Assembly (NCBI RefSeq): GCF_026241515.1
Contig: NZ_JAPHPW010000025.1
Coordinates: 1-63,574, forward strand
DNA from: Vibrio sp. 14G-20
Lineage (GTDB): Bacteria; Pseudomonadota; Gammaproteobacteria; Enterobacterales; Vibrionaceae
Reading direction: 5' to 3'
Length of the DNA: 63,574 nt
Part shown: positions 52,395 through 61,355 of the stretch, one piece after another
How the letters are laid out: each line of letters begins with the position of its first letter
Position numbering within the stretch: position 1 is the stretch's first letter
Translations under genes and position numbers: made by a program
The notes under the pieces: model-generated
The model's input: only the letters and a program-made list of their open reading frames with translations
Told to the model about the DNA's origin: nothing
Databases searched by the model: none

Positions 52395-53060
52395 ATGAAT
52401 GTAAAACAAGTTCGATTCACCGATGAAGACAGAGAATGTTTAAGCAATTACTTTCGCTTAGCGGACACAATTGCTGACTTGATTGGCCCTTACTGTGAGG
52501 TGGTCATTCACTCCTTTGAAAGCTTAGAAAACTCTGTCGTGAAGATCGTCAATGGCCATCATACCGGTCGTGAAATCGGCTCACCTATCACCGATTTAGG
52601 TTTACGCATGTGGAGTACATTCGAGAAAACTGGCGAAGTTTCTCCAAAGAGCTATTTCACCAACGCAGCAGACGGTTCCCTACTGAAATCGACCACCTGC
52701 GTGCTGGCAGGTCCACAACAAAAGCCGATTGGCATGCTGTGTATCAACATGAACTTATCTTTCCCATTCCCAGAAATCGTCAAGACGCTGATGCCGCAGT
52801 GCAATGTACCTCAAACCATTGTCAGCGAGACCTTCAGCAACAATGCGAATGACGTCATTCAGCAAGCATTGAGTTCAGCCATTAAAGAAGTTGACCAAGA
52901 CGAGACGATTTCTTCTAAAGGTCGCAATAAAGCCATCATCCGTTGCTTATTTGATAACGGAGTATTTGAGCTAAAAGAGACGACTACACAAGTATCAGAG
53001 CAGCTTGGGATCAGCCGTCAGGCGGTTTACAAGTTTATCCGTGAATTTAAATCAGAATAA
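52395..53060 (+). CDS. YheO/DauR-type transcriptional regulator
   Basis: 221 residues. The N-terminal PAS-like YheO domain contains VVIHSFESLENSVVKIVNG and PIGMLCINMN. The C-terminal HTH has KGRNKAIIRCLFDNGVFEL and VSEQLGISRQAVYKFIREF. Relatives include DauR, regulator of D-arginine catabolism, and regulators of D- and sulfur amino-acid genes. It is followed after 24 bp by ridA, a transporter and a flavoprotein gene, so it likely controls them. Ligand unknown. Confidence 0.9.
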   Translation: MNVKQVRFTDEDRECLSNYFRLADTIADLIGPYCEVVIHSFESLENSVVKIVNGHHTGREIGSPITDLGLRMWSTFEKTGEVSPKSYFTNAADGSLLKSTTCVLAGPQQKPIGMLCINMNLSFPFPEIVKTLMPQCNVPQTIVSETFSNNANDVIQQALSSAIKEVDQDETISSKGRNKAIIRCLFDNGVFELKETTTQVSEQLGISRQAVYKFIREFKSE

Positions 53061-53084
53061 AACCAATAATTTAGGAGTTACATC

Positions 53085-53468
53085 GTGAAACAGATCATTG
53101 CCACTGAACAAGCACCTGCAGCTATCGGCCCTTACTCACAAGGTACGTCTTACGGCGACATGGTTTATACATCAGGCCAATTACCTCTCGTTCCAGAAAC
53201 CATGCAGTTTGTTGATGGCGGCATCAAAGAGCAGGCACGTCAGTCTCTAGAAAACTTAAAAGCTGTATTAGAAGCGAGTAATGCGGGACTGGACACAGTG
53301 CTTAAGACAACCTGCTTCCTATCAGACATGGAGAACTTCGTAGCCTTTAACGAAGTGTACACAGAAGTGTTTGGTACAGAGAACGCACCTGCTCGTTCTT
53401 GTGTTGAAGCAGCAAGATTACCAAAAGACGCATTGGTTGAAGTTGAAGCCATCGCATACAAAAAATAA
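53085..53468 (+). CDS. RidA family enamine/imine deaminase
   Basis: 127 residues from GTG 53085, with TAGGAG nine bases upstream. Full RidA pattern: APAAIGPYSQGTSYGDMVYTSGQLPL, TCFLSDMENF and PARSCVEAARLPKDALVEVE, the latter with the key Arg. RidA hydrolyses 2-aminoacrylate and related enamines released by PLP enzymes such as cysteine or serine dehydratases. Placement with a cystine-type transporter points to amino-acid catabolism, although no PLP lyase is in the cluster. Confidence 0.94.
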   Translation: MKQIIATEQAPAAIGPYSQGTSYGDMVYTSGQLPLVPETMQFVDGGIKEQARQSLENLKAVLEASNAGLDTVLKTTCFLSDMENFVAFNEVYTEVFGTENAPARSCVEAARLPKDALVEVEAIAYKK

Positions 53469-53505
53469 CCGACTTAGTTATTAATGGGTATCACAGGAGA
53501 TTCTC

Positions 53506-54912
53506 ATGAGCGTTTCATTTATTGGATTAAGCATACTGTTCTTTGGGTTCTACGCACTGCTGTCGAACTTCAAAAAGCAAAAGAAAAGTTTTAACTTCCG
53601 CGTACTGAGTGCGCTTGCTGCTGGCTTACTGTTCGGTGGCGCGATTCAACTTGTTTTCGGTGTCGGTAACGTTGCAACATCTGGCTTCGCTGAACTGATT
53701 TCAGTGTTCGGTAAAGGCTACATCAAACTTCTACAAATGATCGTTATCCCGCTCGTATTCGTGGCGATGATCTCTTCGATCATGAACGTTGAAGGCGGCG
53801 GCGCGTTATCTCGTATCGCACCAAAAATCATCGGTATTCTACTTTTCACTTGTGCAATCTCGGCGGCCGTTGGTATCGCAAGTATTTACCTATTTGGTAT
53901 CGATGCGAACGCTCTAGTAAGCACAATCGGCACAAACAGTGCAATTGAAGCTCGCGGTGATTCACTGGTAGCAACACAAGATGCAATGGCGAGCAGCGGT
54001 CTATCTGGTATGGCTCTGTCTATCATTCCAACCAATATCTTTGACATGCTAACGGGCTCTCAACGTACTTCTACGCTATCAACTGTACTGTTCGGTATGT
54101 TCCTTGGTTACTGTATCCTTCAAGTGAAGAATCGTAAGCCTGAGAAAGTGCAAAACTTCGTTGATTTCATCAACTCTGCAAAAGAAGTTGTGCTGTCAAT
54201 GGTTCGTGAAATCCTGAAGCTAACGCCTTACGGTGTATTCGCTCTGATGACCACGTTCATGATGACGAACGACCTGTTCGCACTGGCAGAAATGGGCCGC
54301 TTCCTTCTAGCAAGCTACGTAGCAATTGGCGTGATGTTCGGCATCCACTTCGTGATGGTGTCAATGTTCGGCCTGTCTCCTGCTAAGTTCATGAAGAAAA
54401 TCTGGCCAGTATTGGTATTCGGTTTCGGTTCTCGCTCAAGCATGGCGGCTATCCCACTAAACGTTGAAACACAAACTCAACGCCTAGGTGTCGACGAAGA
54501 AACAGCAAACATGTCAGCGACATTCGGTACCAGTATCGGTCAGAACGGTTGTGCGGGTATCTACCCTGCAATGCTAGCAATCATGGCGGCACAAGTGATG
54601 GGCATGCCAGTTGACCTAGGCTTCATCCTACAACTGATTGCAGTTATCGCGATTGCTTCATTCGGTATCGCTGGTGTGGGTGGCGGTGCAACGTTCGCAG
54701 CAGTAGCAGTACTGACCATCATGGGCCTAGACATCACAGTAGTAGCGATTCTGGTGTCTATCGAAGCTCTGATTGACATGGCTCGTACAGCGCTAAACAT
54801 TTCAGGCTCTATGTTGTCTGGTGTTCTAACCGCTAAGAAAAACGGCTCGCTAAACACAGAACAATACGACGCTGACGTTACAGCGACAGTATCAAAAGAA
54901 GCAGCAGTATAA
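53506..54912 (+). CDS. TcyP-like L-cystine / dicarboxylate:cation symporter
   Basis: 468 residues, SLC1-type fold with about nine helices and two re-entrant loops. LQMIVIPLVFVAMISSIMN, FGFGSRSSMAAIPLN, SATFGTSIGQNGCAGIYPA and SIEALIDMARTALNISG mark the substrate and ion sites; the SRSSMAAIP in place of the glutamate-transporter SSSAATLP matches the TcyP/YdjN cystine branch. ACAGGAG precedes the ATG. It is co-transcribed with ridA. Cystine is the best guess by family, not proof. Confidence 0.88.
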   Translation: MSVSFIGLSILFFGFYALLSNFKKQKKSFNFRVLSALAAGLLFGGAIQLVFGVGNVATSGFAELISVFGKGYIKLLQMIVIPLVFVAMISSIMNVEGGGALSRIAPKIIGILLFTCAISAAVGIASIYLFGIDANALVSTIGTNSAIEARGDSLVATQDAMASSGLSGMALSIIPTNIFDMLTGSQRTSTLSTVLFGMFLGYCILQVKNRKPEKVQNFVDFINSAKEVVLSMVREILKLTPYGVFALMTTFMMTNDLFALAEMGRFLLASYVAIGVMFGIHFVMVSMFGLSPAKFMKKIWPVLVFGFGSRSSMAAIPLNVETQTQRLGVDEETANMSATFGTSIGQNGCAGIYPAMLAIMAAQVMGMPVDLGFILQLIAVIAIASFGIAGVGGGATFAAVAVLTIMGLDITVVAILVSIEALIDMARTALNISGSMLSGVLTAKKNGSLNTEQYDADVTATVSKEAAV

Positions 54913-54927
54913 TTCTCAAACTTAATT

Positions 54928-54960
54928 AAGAGCACTCCACGTGGGTGCTCTTCTGTTTTT
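54928..54960 (+). terminator. Hairpin between the transporter and flavoprotein genes
   Basis: AAGAGCAC/GTGCTCTT (54928-54935/54945-54952) followed by CTGTTTTT. It may be a partial terminator lowering flavoprotein expression relative to the upstream genes. Confidence 0.6.
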
Positions 54961-54989
54961 CCTGAGTTCAGGTTATTTAGGTAGTAAAT

Positions 54990-56312
54990 ATGAAAGTTGT
55001 TGTTATAGGCGGTAGTGCCGCGGGTATGAGTTTCGCAGCAAAATACAAACGTAATCAGCCATCAGACGAAGTCATCGTTCTAGATAAGCGTAGTTACATC
55101 TCTTTTGGAGCATGTGGTTTACCCTATTTCGCAGGTGGCATGTTTGATGACACAGAACGAATGATCTCTCGAACACCAGATCAAGCGATTAAGTCAGGCT
55201 TAGATGTACGTGTAGAAACCGAAATGGTGTCGTTCGACCGCAATGAAAAGCAAATTACGGTACGTCACCAAAATGAAGAAAGCGTCATCGATTACGATAT
55301 GTTGGTCATTGCAACAGGTGCGCGACCAATCGTTCCATCATTCGGTGAATTCAATCCAGAACACGTATACACACTAACCACCATGGAAGAAGGCTTGGCG
55401 GTTAAAGAAGCGCTAAAGGATAGTAACAAGAAGCGTGTGTGTGTTATTGGGGCAGGCTTTATCGGTCTGGAAGTCTTCGACGCTGCACACGGCTTAGACA
55501 AACACGTGACGATCATCGAACGTGAACAGCACATCATGAGCCGTCAGTTCAGCCCAGAGATCATTGAAGTCGTTGAAGGTGCGATTCGAGAATCCGGTGC
55601 TGAGCTAAAAACAGGCTGTAGTGTATCTGCGATTCGCGATGCCGAGCAAGGTGGTTACATTGTAGCAACCGATAACGGCAACGTAGAAGCCGATGTCGTG
55701 ATCCTGTCACTCGGTTTCAAACCAAATACAGAAGCATTCGAACTGCCAAAAACTGCAAACGGCTCTTTGCTGGTAAATGAACATGGTGCTACTGAAGACG
55801 CTTACATCCACGCAGTCGGTGACTGTGCCGTTGTCCATCATATGGCACTAGGTAAGCCTGTTTATGTTCCTCTAGCAACCACAGCCAACAAACAGGCGCG
55901 TATGATGGCGGACAAGCTAGCAGGTAAAGATACCTACATGTCAGGCTTCTTAGGTTCATCTTGTTTGAAAGTGCTCGACTACGAACTAGCCTGCACTGGC
56001 GTGAATGAACTACTGGCGAAAGAACACAACTTAGATGTGAAAGTATCAACGATTTCCGATAAGAACCAAACGGATTACTACCCTGGCCAAGAAGACATCA
56101 AGGTTAAACTGGTTTATCACCCAGAGACTAACGTTCTTCTAGGTGGTGAAATCGTAGGCAAGAAAGGAGCAGTTGGTCGAATCAACGCACTAGCTGTTGC
56201 CATCACCGCGAAAATGACAACTCAACAACTTGGTTATATGGACTTCTGCTATGCGCCACCATTTTCCCGCACATGGGATGCACTGAACGTGGCAGGTAAC
56301 GTCGCCAAATAG
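54990..56312 (+). CDS. CoA-disulfide reductase / NADH oxidase-like flavoprotein
   Basis: 440 residues. FAD motif VVVIGGSAAGMSFAAKYKR; redox Cys in SYISFGACGLPYF, the CoA-disulfide-reductase type single Cys; NAD motif RVCVIGAGFIGLEV; second FAD motif AYIHAVGDCAVV; and a C-terminal dimerisation domain ending in the YAPPFSRTWD motif typical of CoADR. It reduces CoA disulfide, persulfides or oxygen. With a cystine transporter and RidA next to it, a role in thiol or persulfide reduction is attractive but inferred. Terminator at 56349-56377. Confidence 0.9.
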   Translation: MKVVVIGGSAAGMSFAAKYKRNQPSDEVIVLDKRSYISFGACGLPYFAGGMFDDTERMISRTPDQAIKSGLDVRVETEMVSFDRNEKQITVRHQNEESVIDYDMLVIATGARPIVPSFGEFNPEHVYTLTTMEEGLAVKEALKDSNKKRVCVIGAGFIGLEVFDAAHGLDKHVTIIEREQHIMSRQFSPEIIEVVEGAIRESGAELKTGCSVSAIRDAEQGGYIVATDNGNVEADVVILSLGFKPNTEAFELPKTANGSLLVNEHGATEDAYIHAVGDCAVVHHMALGKPVYVPLATTANKQARMMADKLAGKDTYMSGFLGSSCLKVLDYELACTGVNELLAKEHNLDVKVSTISDKNQTDYYPGQEDIKVKLVYHPETNVLLGGEIVGKKGAVGRINALAVAITAKMTTQQLGYMDFCYAPPFSRTWDALNVAGNVAK

Positions 56313-56348
56313 GCTTTACTAGTCGCAAAGACATAAAGCTAAAACATC

Positions 56349-56377
56349 AAAGCAGAGCCTGAGCGCTCTGCTTTTTT
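56349..56377 (+). terminator. Terminator after the flavoprotein gene
   Basis: AAAGCAGAGC-CTGAGC-GCTCTGCTTT followed by TTT. Confidence 0.88.
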
Positions 56378-56461
56378 AATGTCTAGACTCTATGAAACCC
56401 ATAACTCAATAAGATAACGAATTACTAGTGTTTTTGAGCTTTCTTTTACCAAATTCAAGAC

Positions 56462-56485
56462 AAAAAACCGCTGATTTATCAGCGG
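56462..56485 (-). terminator. Minus-strand terminator with no obvious gene
   Basis: CCGCTGA-TTTA-TCAGCGG, followed on the minus strand by T6 (56462-56467). No convincing minus-strand gene lies upstream, so it may end an uncharacterised transcript from about 56490-56750. Confidence 0.5.
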
Positions 56486-56754
56486 GCTTTCCAATGACTG
56501 ATGTTCTAAATTGACATCCCCCAGCGAAAAAGCGCAACGAAGACGGTACGACTACGCTTACCTTACGCCAAAACCTTGCCGAACATAACTTGAAAAGTTG
56601 CACACCAGCCATTACAAGCTACCCTTCCTACAGTAGGTCGGATCACATAGGACGAGCCTCTGCGCATGGCTTGTTATTGGAACATGGAATATGAGTTAAT
56701 ACTTTCAACGAAGAGTTAACAGAAAATTTCCCAAAATTGACCAACCTTAGGTAA

Positions 56755-58092
56755 ATGAAAATGAATAATCTCACCATACTAAGCGCACTGATTGGCAGCT
56801 GTCTTTCATTTGGTGCACTAGCTGATTCTGTACTGATCACTAATGTCGATGTCTTTGACGGCGTCAATGAAGAACTGACTGAAGACGCAAATGTGTTGAT
56901 CGTAGACAATCTAATTAAAACAATCTCAACAGATGACATCATTCATGAAGGTGTTAAGGTCATTGATGGCAACGGTAGAACGATGATACCGGGTCTGTCT
57001 GATGCTCATACTCATATAATGTGGACCGATGATATCGAAACTCTCATCTATGGCGCACCCGAAGGTTGGTCAGGGACCCTTGCAGGTGTCAACGCAGGCG
57101 AAATGCTGCAACGTGGTTTCACTACCATTCGTGACAATGGTGGTCCAGCTTTCGGCTTGAAGAAAGCTATCGACGAACACATCGTTCCTGGGCCTAGAAT
57201 TTTACCCGCTGGAGCGTTTATTTCGCAAACATCAGGTCATGGCGATTATGATCAGCGCATGTTTTACATGTCACCTCACTTTACGGGCCAAATCGACAAA
57301 GCCTACATTAGGGGTTGGACAATAATTGCTGATGGCGTACCTGAAGTACAAAAAGCATCACGAGATGTGTTTCGCTCAGGCGCTACTCATTTAAAAATCT
57401 TTGGCAGTGGCAGCATCACAGGCGCTCATGACCCATTGGATGTGACTGAGTATACTTATGAAGAACTCAAAGCTATTGTGACCGAAGCCGACAAATGGGG
57501 TACTTACGCTGCTATTCATGCCTACAGTGATGAGGGCATACAAAATGCTATCAAAGCCGGTGTGAAAAGTATCGAGCACGGTTTATTTGCATCTGAAGAA
57601 ACCATGAAATTGATGAAAAAAAATGATGTCTGGTTCTCAACTCAATTTTTAGCTTTTAGCCTGCCTCCAGAGAAAGCGGGAATGAAAGGTGATTCAATCC
57701 CTAAATACCTAAAAGCGCAACAAGGGGCTCAAAATGGGTATGAGCGTGCGAAAAAGATGGGATTAAAGATGACCTTTGGTACTGATATCCTAGGCTCTCT
57801 AACACTTCACCGTATGCAAAACCGTGAATTTATCGCACGCAGCAAGTATTTCACGCCTTATGAAATCTTAAAGCAAGCAACATCACTCAATGCAGAGCTA
57901 TTTGAATTATCAGGAGAGCGCCACCCTTACAAAGAAGGAAAACTGGGTGTAATCCAAGAAGGCGCTTATGCTGACCTGTTGCTTGTGGACGGAAATCCAC
58001 TTGAAGATATATCCATCTTAGCGCTTCCTAGTACAAACCTAGATCTGATCATGAAAGATGGGGTTGTATATAAGAATCAATTAGACAAATAA
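56755..58092 (+). CDS. Exported metal-dependent amidohydrolase
   Basis: 445 residues with signal peptide ending near LSFGALA. The metal site is complete for the Xaa-Pro/Xaa-Arg dipeptidase-type branch: SDAHTHIMW (HxH), THLKIFGSGS (bridging Lys), AAIHAYSDEG, SIEHGLFA and FGTDILGS (Asp). Family members cleave cyclic amides, N-acyl amino acids or dipeptides; the substrate is unknown. AGGTAA precedes ATG 56755; ATG 56761 is alternative. It opens an accessory stretch running to the IS end at 63520. Terminator at 58134-58161. Confidence 0.9.
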   Translation: MKMNNLTILSALIGSCLSFGALADSVLITNVDVFDGVNEELTEDANVLIVDNLIKTISTDDIIHEGVKVIDGNGRTMIPGLSDAHTHIMWTDDIETLIYGAPEGWSGTLAGVNAGEMLQRGFTTIRDNGGPAFGLKKAIDEHIVPGPRILPAGAFISQTSGHGDYDQRMFYMSPHFTGQIDKAYIRGWTIIADGVPEVQKASRDVFRSGATHLKIFGSGSITGAHDPLDVTEYTYEELKAIVTEADKWGTYAAIHAYSDEGIQNAIKAGVKSIEHGLFASEETMKLMKKNDVWFSTQFLAFSLPPEKAGMKGDSIPKYLKAQQGAQNGYERAKKMGLKMTFGTDILGSLTLHRMQNREFIARSKYFTPYEILKQATSLNAELFELSGERHPYKEGKLGVIQEGAYADLLLVDGNPLEDISILALPSTNLDLIMKDGVVYKNQLDK

Positions 58093-58133
58093 AGTCTTTA
58101 ATCGAACGCAACAATTCGAGTTCAATCCACTCC

Positions 58134-58161
58134 GCCACCTGCTCTATCAGGTGGCTTTTTT
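58134..58161 (+). terminator. Terminator after the amidohydrolase
   Basis: GCCACCTG-CTCTAT-CAGGTGGC followed by six T. Confidence 0.92.
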
Positions 58162-58317
58162 GTCTATTTACTATTCAATTCTATTGTGCCAATAGAAATG
58201 CTTAAGCAAATGATACGATCCTACAAACAGTATTTAAGAATCATTAGATTCCTGACTATTGTGATGTTTATATCCACTAAAGCGATTAGGTATGCACCTA
58301 AATCTTGAGAACAAATT

Positions 58318-59175
58318 ATGAAAAGTATTATTTCGATTCAGTCTCACTTTGTGAGCGGGCATGTCGCCAATAGTTCAGCCGTTTTTCCTATGCAAAAAAT
58401 GGGGGTGGAGGTTTGGCCTATTCATTCCGCACAAATCTCAAGTATCACAGAGCGAAAAAATAGCAGCTCAGAACAAAGTCGTGGTGCAAAGGAAATTCAC
58501 GCACGAATGGACGGTCTTAAAGACACAGGAAAGTTAGTCGATTGTGGTGCAATACTGGCTGGATATCAGGGGAGCGGACTTCAACATCAAGCCATTGTTG
58601 ACGCAGTGAAGCTCGTAAAGGAATGCAACCCAGAAGCTTTATTCATATACGAACCCGAGTTTCAAATCGATGAAAATTCGCTTGATTCCTCAATTAAAGC
58701 GCTCGATGTTATCACACAGACGCTGATTCCGATGTCCGATGCCGTAATATTGAGCGAACGCGAACTGAGTGAGTTAACACAACTCAATGTTGAATCTCTG
58801 GACGAAGCCGTCACTTCATGCGAAAAGGTGCTCAAGACAGGGGCAAAGATGGCAATAGTAAAGGGCCTTGACTGGTTAGAAGCCGATACCTATAGCCTAC
58901 TGCTAACAACACGCTATGCCTCATTTATTGCGAGTTTACCTAAGATCAATTTTGATGAAAAAGTACGTGGTATTGGCAACTTATTCTCTGCACTTTTTAC
59001 TGCAGGTTTAGTCAGAAACATATTACCACTAGAGTCTTTTCGTCATGCGTTAAATGCCGCTTACGGTGTCCTAGAAATAACCAATGAACAAGGTAAATAT
59101 GAGCTTCAAATTATCGATGCACAATATGAGTTTGTAGAGCCAACTCATGAGTTCGAAGTAATAAAAGTTAAGTAG
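58318..59175 (+). CDS. Degenerate pyridoxal-kinase (PdxY) paralogue
   Basis: 285 residues that follow PdxY from end to end: IISIQSHFVSGHVANSSAVFPM, ILAGYQGSGLQ, SDAVILSERELSELT and a C-terminal ELQIIDAQYEFVEP. Key sites differ. The GVGD motif, whose Asp is the catalytic base, reads RGIGNLFSALF with Asn in place of Asp; the CDPVMG-type loop is YEPEFQ; and the APN block reads ILS. It is therefore probably not an active pyridoxal kinase and may bind PLP vitamers or another ligand. It is a monocistronic plus-strand gene between an amidohydrolase and a converging LysR gene. Confidence 0.82.
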   Translation: MKSIISIQSHFVSGHVANSSAVFPMQKMGVEVWPIHSAQISSITERKNSSSEQSRGAKEIHARMDGLKDTGKLVDCGAILAGYQGSGLQHQAIVDAVKLVKECNPEALFIYEPEFQIDENSLDSSIKALDVITQTLIPMSDAVILSERELSELTQLNVESLDEAVTSCEKVLKTGAKMAIVKGLDWLEADTYSLLLTTRYASFIASLPKINFDEKVRGIGNLFSALFTAGLVRNILPLESFRHALNAAYGVLEITNEQGKYELQIIDAQYEFVEPTHEFEVIKVK

Positions 59176-59337
59176 ATCACTAGCGTCCACACCTTATAAC
59201 TTGGGAAGAGCATCCCGCTGGTAATCAAATATAGGTCGTTCTATGCAGTCTTCGCACATCAAGCGTTTAATACCGTATCGATATTAAACGCCATGTATCT
59301 GGATGGTCTTAGTTCAATTAAAACGATACATATACGT

Positions 59338-60249
59338 TCAACTATTTAGCTCCTCTAGCACGTAGTCGATATATTCTTGTAATGCACCGAGAATCGATTC
59401 TCTGATTTTTTCCAATTTAATTGAATGTGGACTCCAAAGTGAGATTGGGACCTCTAAACTTTTTTTCCACTCGCTAACTTCTAACTGAATTAAATTTTGG
59501 TTAACGTATTCTGATTTTATAACTGATCTAGGAAGTAAGGCCCAACCGTGACCAAGCTCTACCAGTCGTATTACTACAGAATGTTGGTCTATTGCTTCAT
59601 AGTTTGGTGAAAGTATGACTTTATCGGACATCCCCTCTTCAATCAAAGATTGCAATACTAATTGCTTCGTGCTTTTTAGCTTAACAAGCATCTCCTCAGG
59701 AGGGGTGCGTGAAAGCTCACTATTTCTTGCCCCAAACGGAATAAAAGAGAGTGTTTCTAAATATGTTGAGTTAAAGCTATTAATCGCTGTACTGTCATAA
59801 ACGTTCACTATCCCAAAATGCAAATCGCCCGATTCAATTCCTTGTTTGATTTTATCTTTCCCGCAGACAAATAAATTAACTCTGAGGTTCGGAAAGTCTT
59901 TGGCTAACTGCATTCTAATATCAGCAATTGCAATTTGCGGGACGAAGCTACAATACCCGATGTTAATTGATTCTAAATCGCCAGAAGCGAGATTCATCGC
60001 CAACTTATCAAACGTTTTTAATTGCTCTACTGCTTGCTTTGCATATCGATACAACGATGTGGCTTCTTCTGTTGGCTCCACCGAACGGCCCACTTTAACA
60101 AACAAAGTCACCTGCAAAGTATCTTCTAGATTAGTCACGACCTGACCTATCGTACTGCGATGTTTGTTCAGTTTGACTGCGGCTTTACTTAAGGATTTTT
60201 GTTCGTATACAGCAACAAAAGTGGCCAACTGTTCAAGGCTAAAATTCAT
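59338..60249 (-). CDS. LysR family regulator
   Basis: 303 residues from ATG 60249, preferred because GGAG lies about five bases upstream; ATG 60264 would add five residues. The winged helix reads FVAVYEQKSLSKAAVKLNKHRSTIGQVVTNLE; the effector domain follows normal LTTR layout. It is divergent from the outer-membrane protein gene at 60474 with 224 bp between, suggesting it controls that gene and the two behind it. Inducer unknown. Confidence 0.92.
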   Translation of the reverse strand: MNFSLEQLATFVAVYEQKSLSKAAVKLNKHRSTIGQVVTNLEDTLQVTLFVKVGRSVEPTEEATSLYRYAKQAVEQLKTFDKLAMNLASGDLESINIGYCSFVPQIAIADIRMQLAKDFPNLRVNLFVCGKDKIKQGIESGDLHFGIVNVYDSTAINSFNSTYLETLSFIPFGARNSELSRTPPEEMLVKLKSTKQLVLQSLIEEGMSDKVILSPNYEAIDQHSVVIRLVELGHGWALLPRSVIKSEYVNQNLIQLEVSEWKKSLEVPISLWSPHSIKLEKIRESILGALQEYIDYVLEELNS

Positions 60250-60473
60250 CATATCTCCATTCATTTTTCTATTACGCTGCTAAACCTGCATTAAGCAATT
60301 GTTTTGCAATTAAGAAAAAATTTATAACAGCACATTGAGTTTCGTTTATTCACTTATCAATACTATGTGCGAGATTTTTTTTGTCCAGTTTCATCCTACA
60401 AACGTTAGTTAGGGGTCAGGGTAATTCTTTGTACCATTATCACGTCAACTGATTAACCACTTAGGAAACTAAA

Positions 60474-61217
60474 ATGACACTGAATAAAAAATTTGCACTA
60501 ACGGCTCTTGCTGCACTCACTCTTTCTAGCACTTTCGTGATGGCTGAAGAAGACCACGACCCTTCAGATGTTGCAAGAGCGACGACCTCTTTCACTGTTG
60601 GTGCAACCAATAACGGCGATGTAAAGGGAGCGCTAACGTATGCATTTTCCGTTAACGACACTCAACAAGGCATGGTCGCTGTAGAAGGCAACATGGATAA
60701 AGAAGGAAAGTACTCAGATGCTCGTGCTCAATACTTCCATGTATTCAACTTTGATGACCCGACAGTACCAAAAGTCGCAGCATCTCTCGACCTTATCGAT
60801 AACGCTTCAATGACGACTGCTGCGCTGGGTGCTGTTGTAGCGATTACACCCGTAGAACAGTTTTCTATGTATCTAAGAGGTGGCGTTTTAGGCGGAGAAT
60901 ACAGTGACGCAATGACCCGTAAATTCGGTGTGAGTGACAACTCAACCGTGGGTGGTATGGCTGCGGGTTACTTTACAGTTAAAACGGGTAGCGATGGCAC
61001 CTACGTAATGGTAAGCCCTGAATACTCCTATACTGGTGGCGATATCGAAACCAGCACTCTAAAAACCTCTTTACGCATTGGTACACCAATGAACGCTGCA
61101 AAAACTCATTGGGGCGAATTCCGTGTAGAGAATACCTACGGAACAATGGAGTCAGAATCAATGACACTAGACGTCGATGACACCGTCGCGTGGTTTATGT
61201 ACAAGTCATTCTTCTAG
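60474..61217 (+). CDS. Putative outer-membrane beta-barrel protein, paralogue of 45766
   Basis: 247 residues with signal peptide ending near FVMA. It shares DPSDV, AQYFHVF, VPKVAASLDLI, GAVVAITP, VSPEY, TLKTSL and PMNAAKTHW with the protein at 45766-46551 and ends in an aromatic YKSFF, as barrel proteins do. There is no homology I recognise outside this pair. AGGAAA precedes the ATG. It is first in a row of three exported proteins (this, the porin at 61356, DUF3299 at 62694) under a divergent LysR. Confidence 0.75.
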   Translation: MTLNKKFALTALAALTLSSTFVMAEEDHDPSDVARATTSFTVGATNNGDVKGALTYAFSVNDTQQGMVAVEGNMDKEGKYSDARAQYFHVFNFDDPTVPKVAASLDLIDNASMTTAALGAVVAITPVEQFSMYLRGGVLGGEYSDAMTRKFGVSDNSTVGGMAAGYFTVKTGSDGTYVMVSPEYSYTGGDIETSTLKTSLRIGTPMNAAKTHWGEFRVENTYGTMESESMTLDVDDTVAWFMYKSFF

Positions 61218-61355
61218 ACAAGCAATAAAACGGATTGGTTATAGCTCTGTTGTTCATAACCCGTCTCCTTTCAAGCTATATGTATTCTTGCAATTCGCAT
61301 TGTAAATGAAATGCGTCACGTTGATTTTAAGAAATAATCATTCATCGAGGTCATA

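Larger units (their letters stand above)
56313..56754. other. 442-bp region with two terminators and an unexplained open frame
   Basis: Contains the terminator of the flavoprotein gene, then a minus-strand terminator at 56462-56485, then a stretch of about 180 bp (56513-56694) open in the plus strand without a start codon, ending in codons for HIGRASAHGLLLEHG before TGA. This looks like the remnant of a gene or mobile element; I could not identify it. Confidence 0.4.

Noticed and set aside
54561..54935. 124-codon minus-strand ORF opposite the cystine transporter
   Set aside because: Antisense to conserved transporter helices; composition mirrors the real gene.
56406..56612. 68-codon minus-strand ORF as a real gene
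   Set aside because: It runs straight through a strong minus-strand terminator (56462-56485) and has no domain; noted instead as part of an unexplained region.
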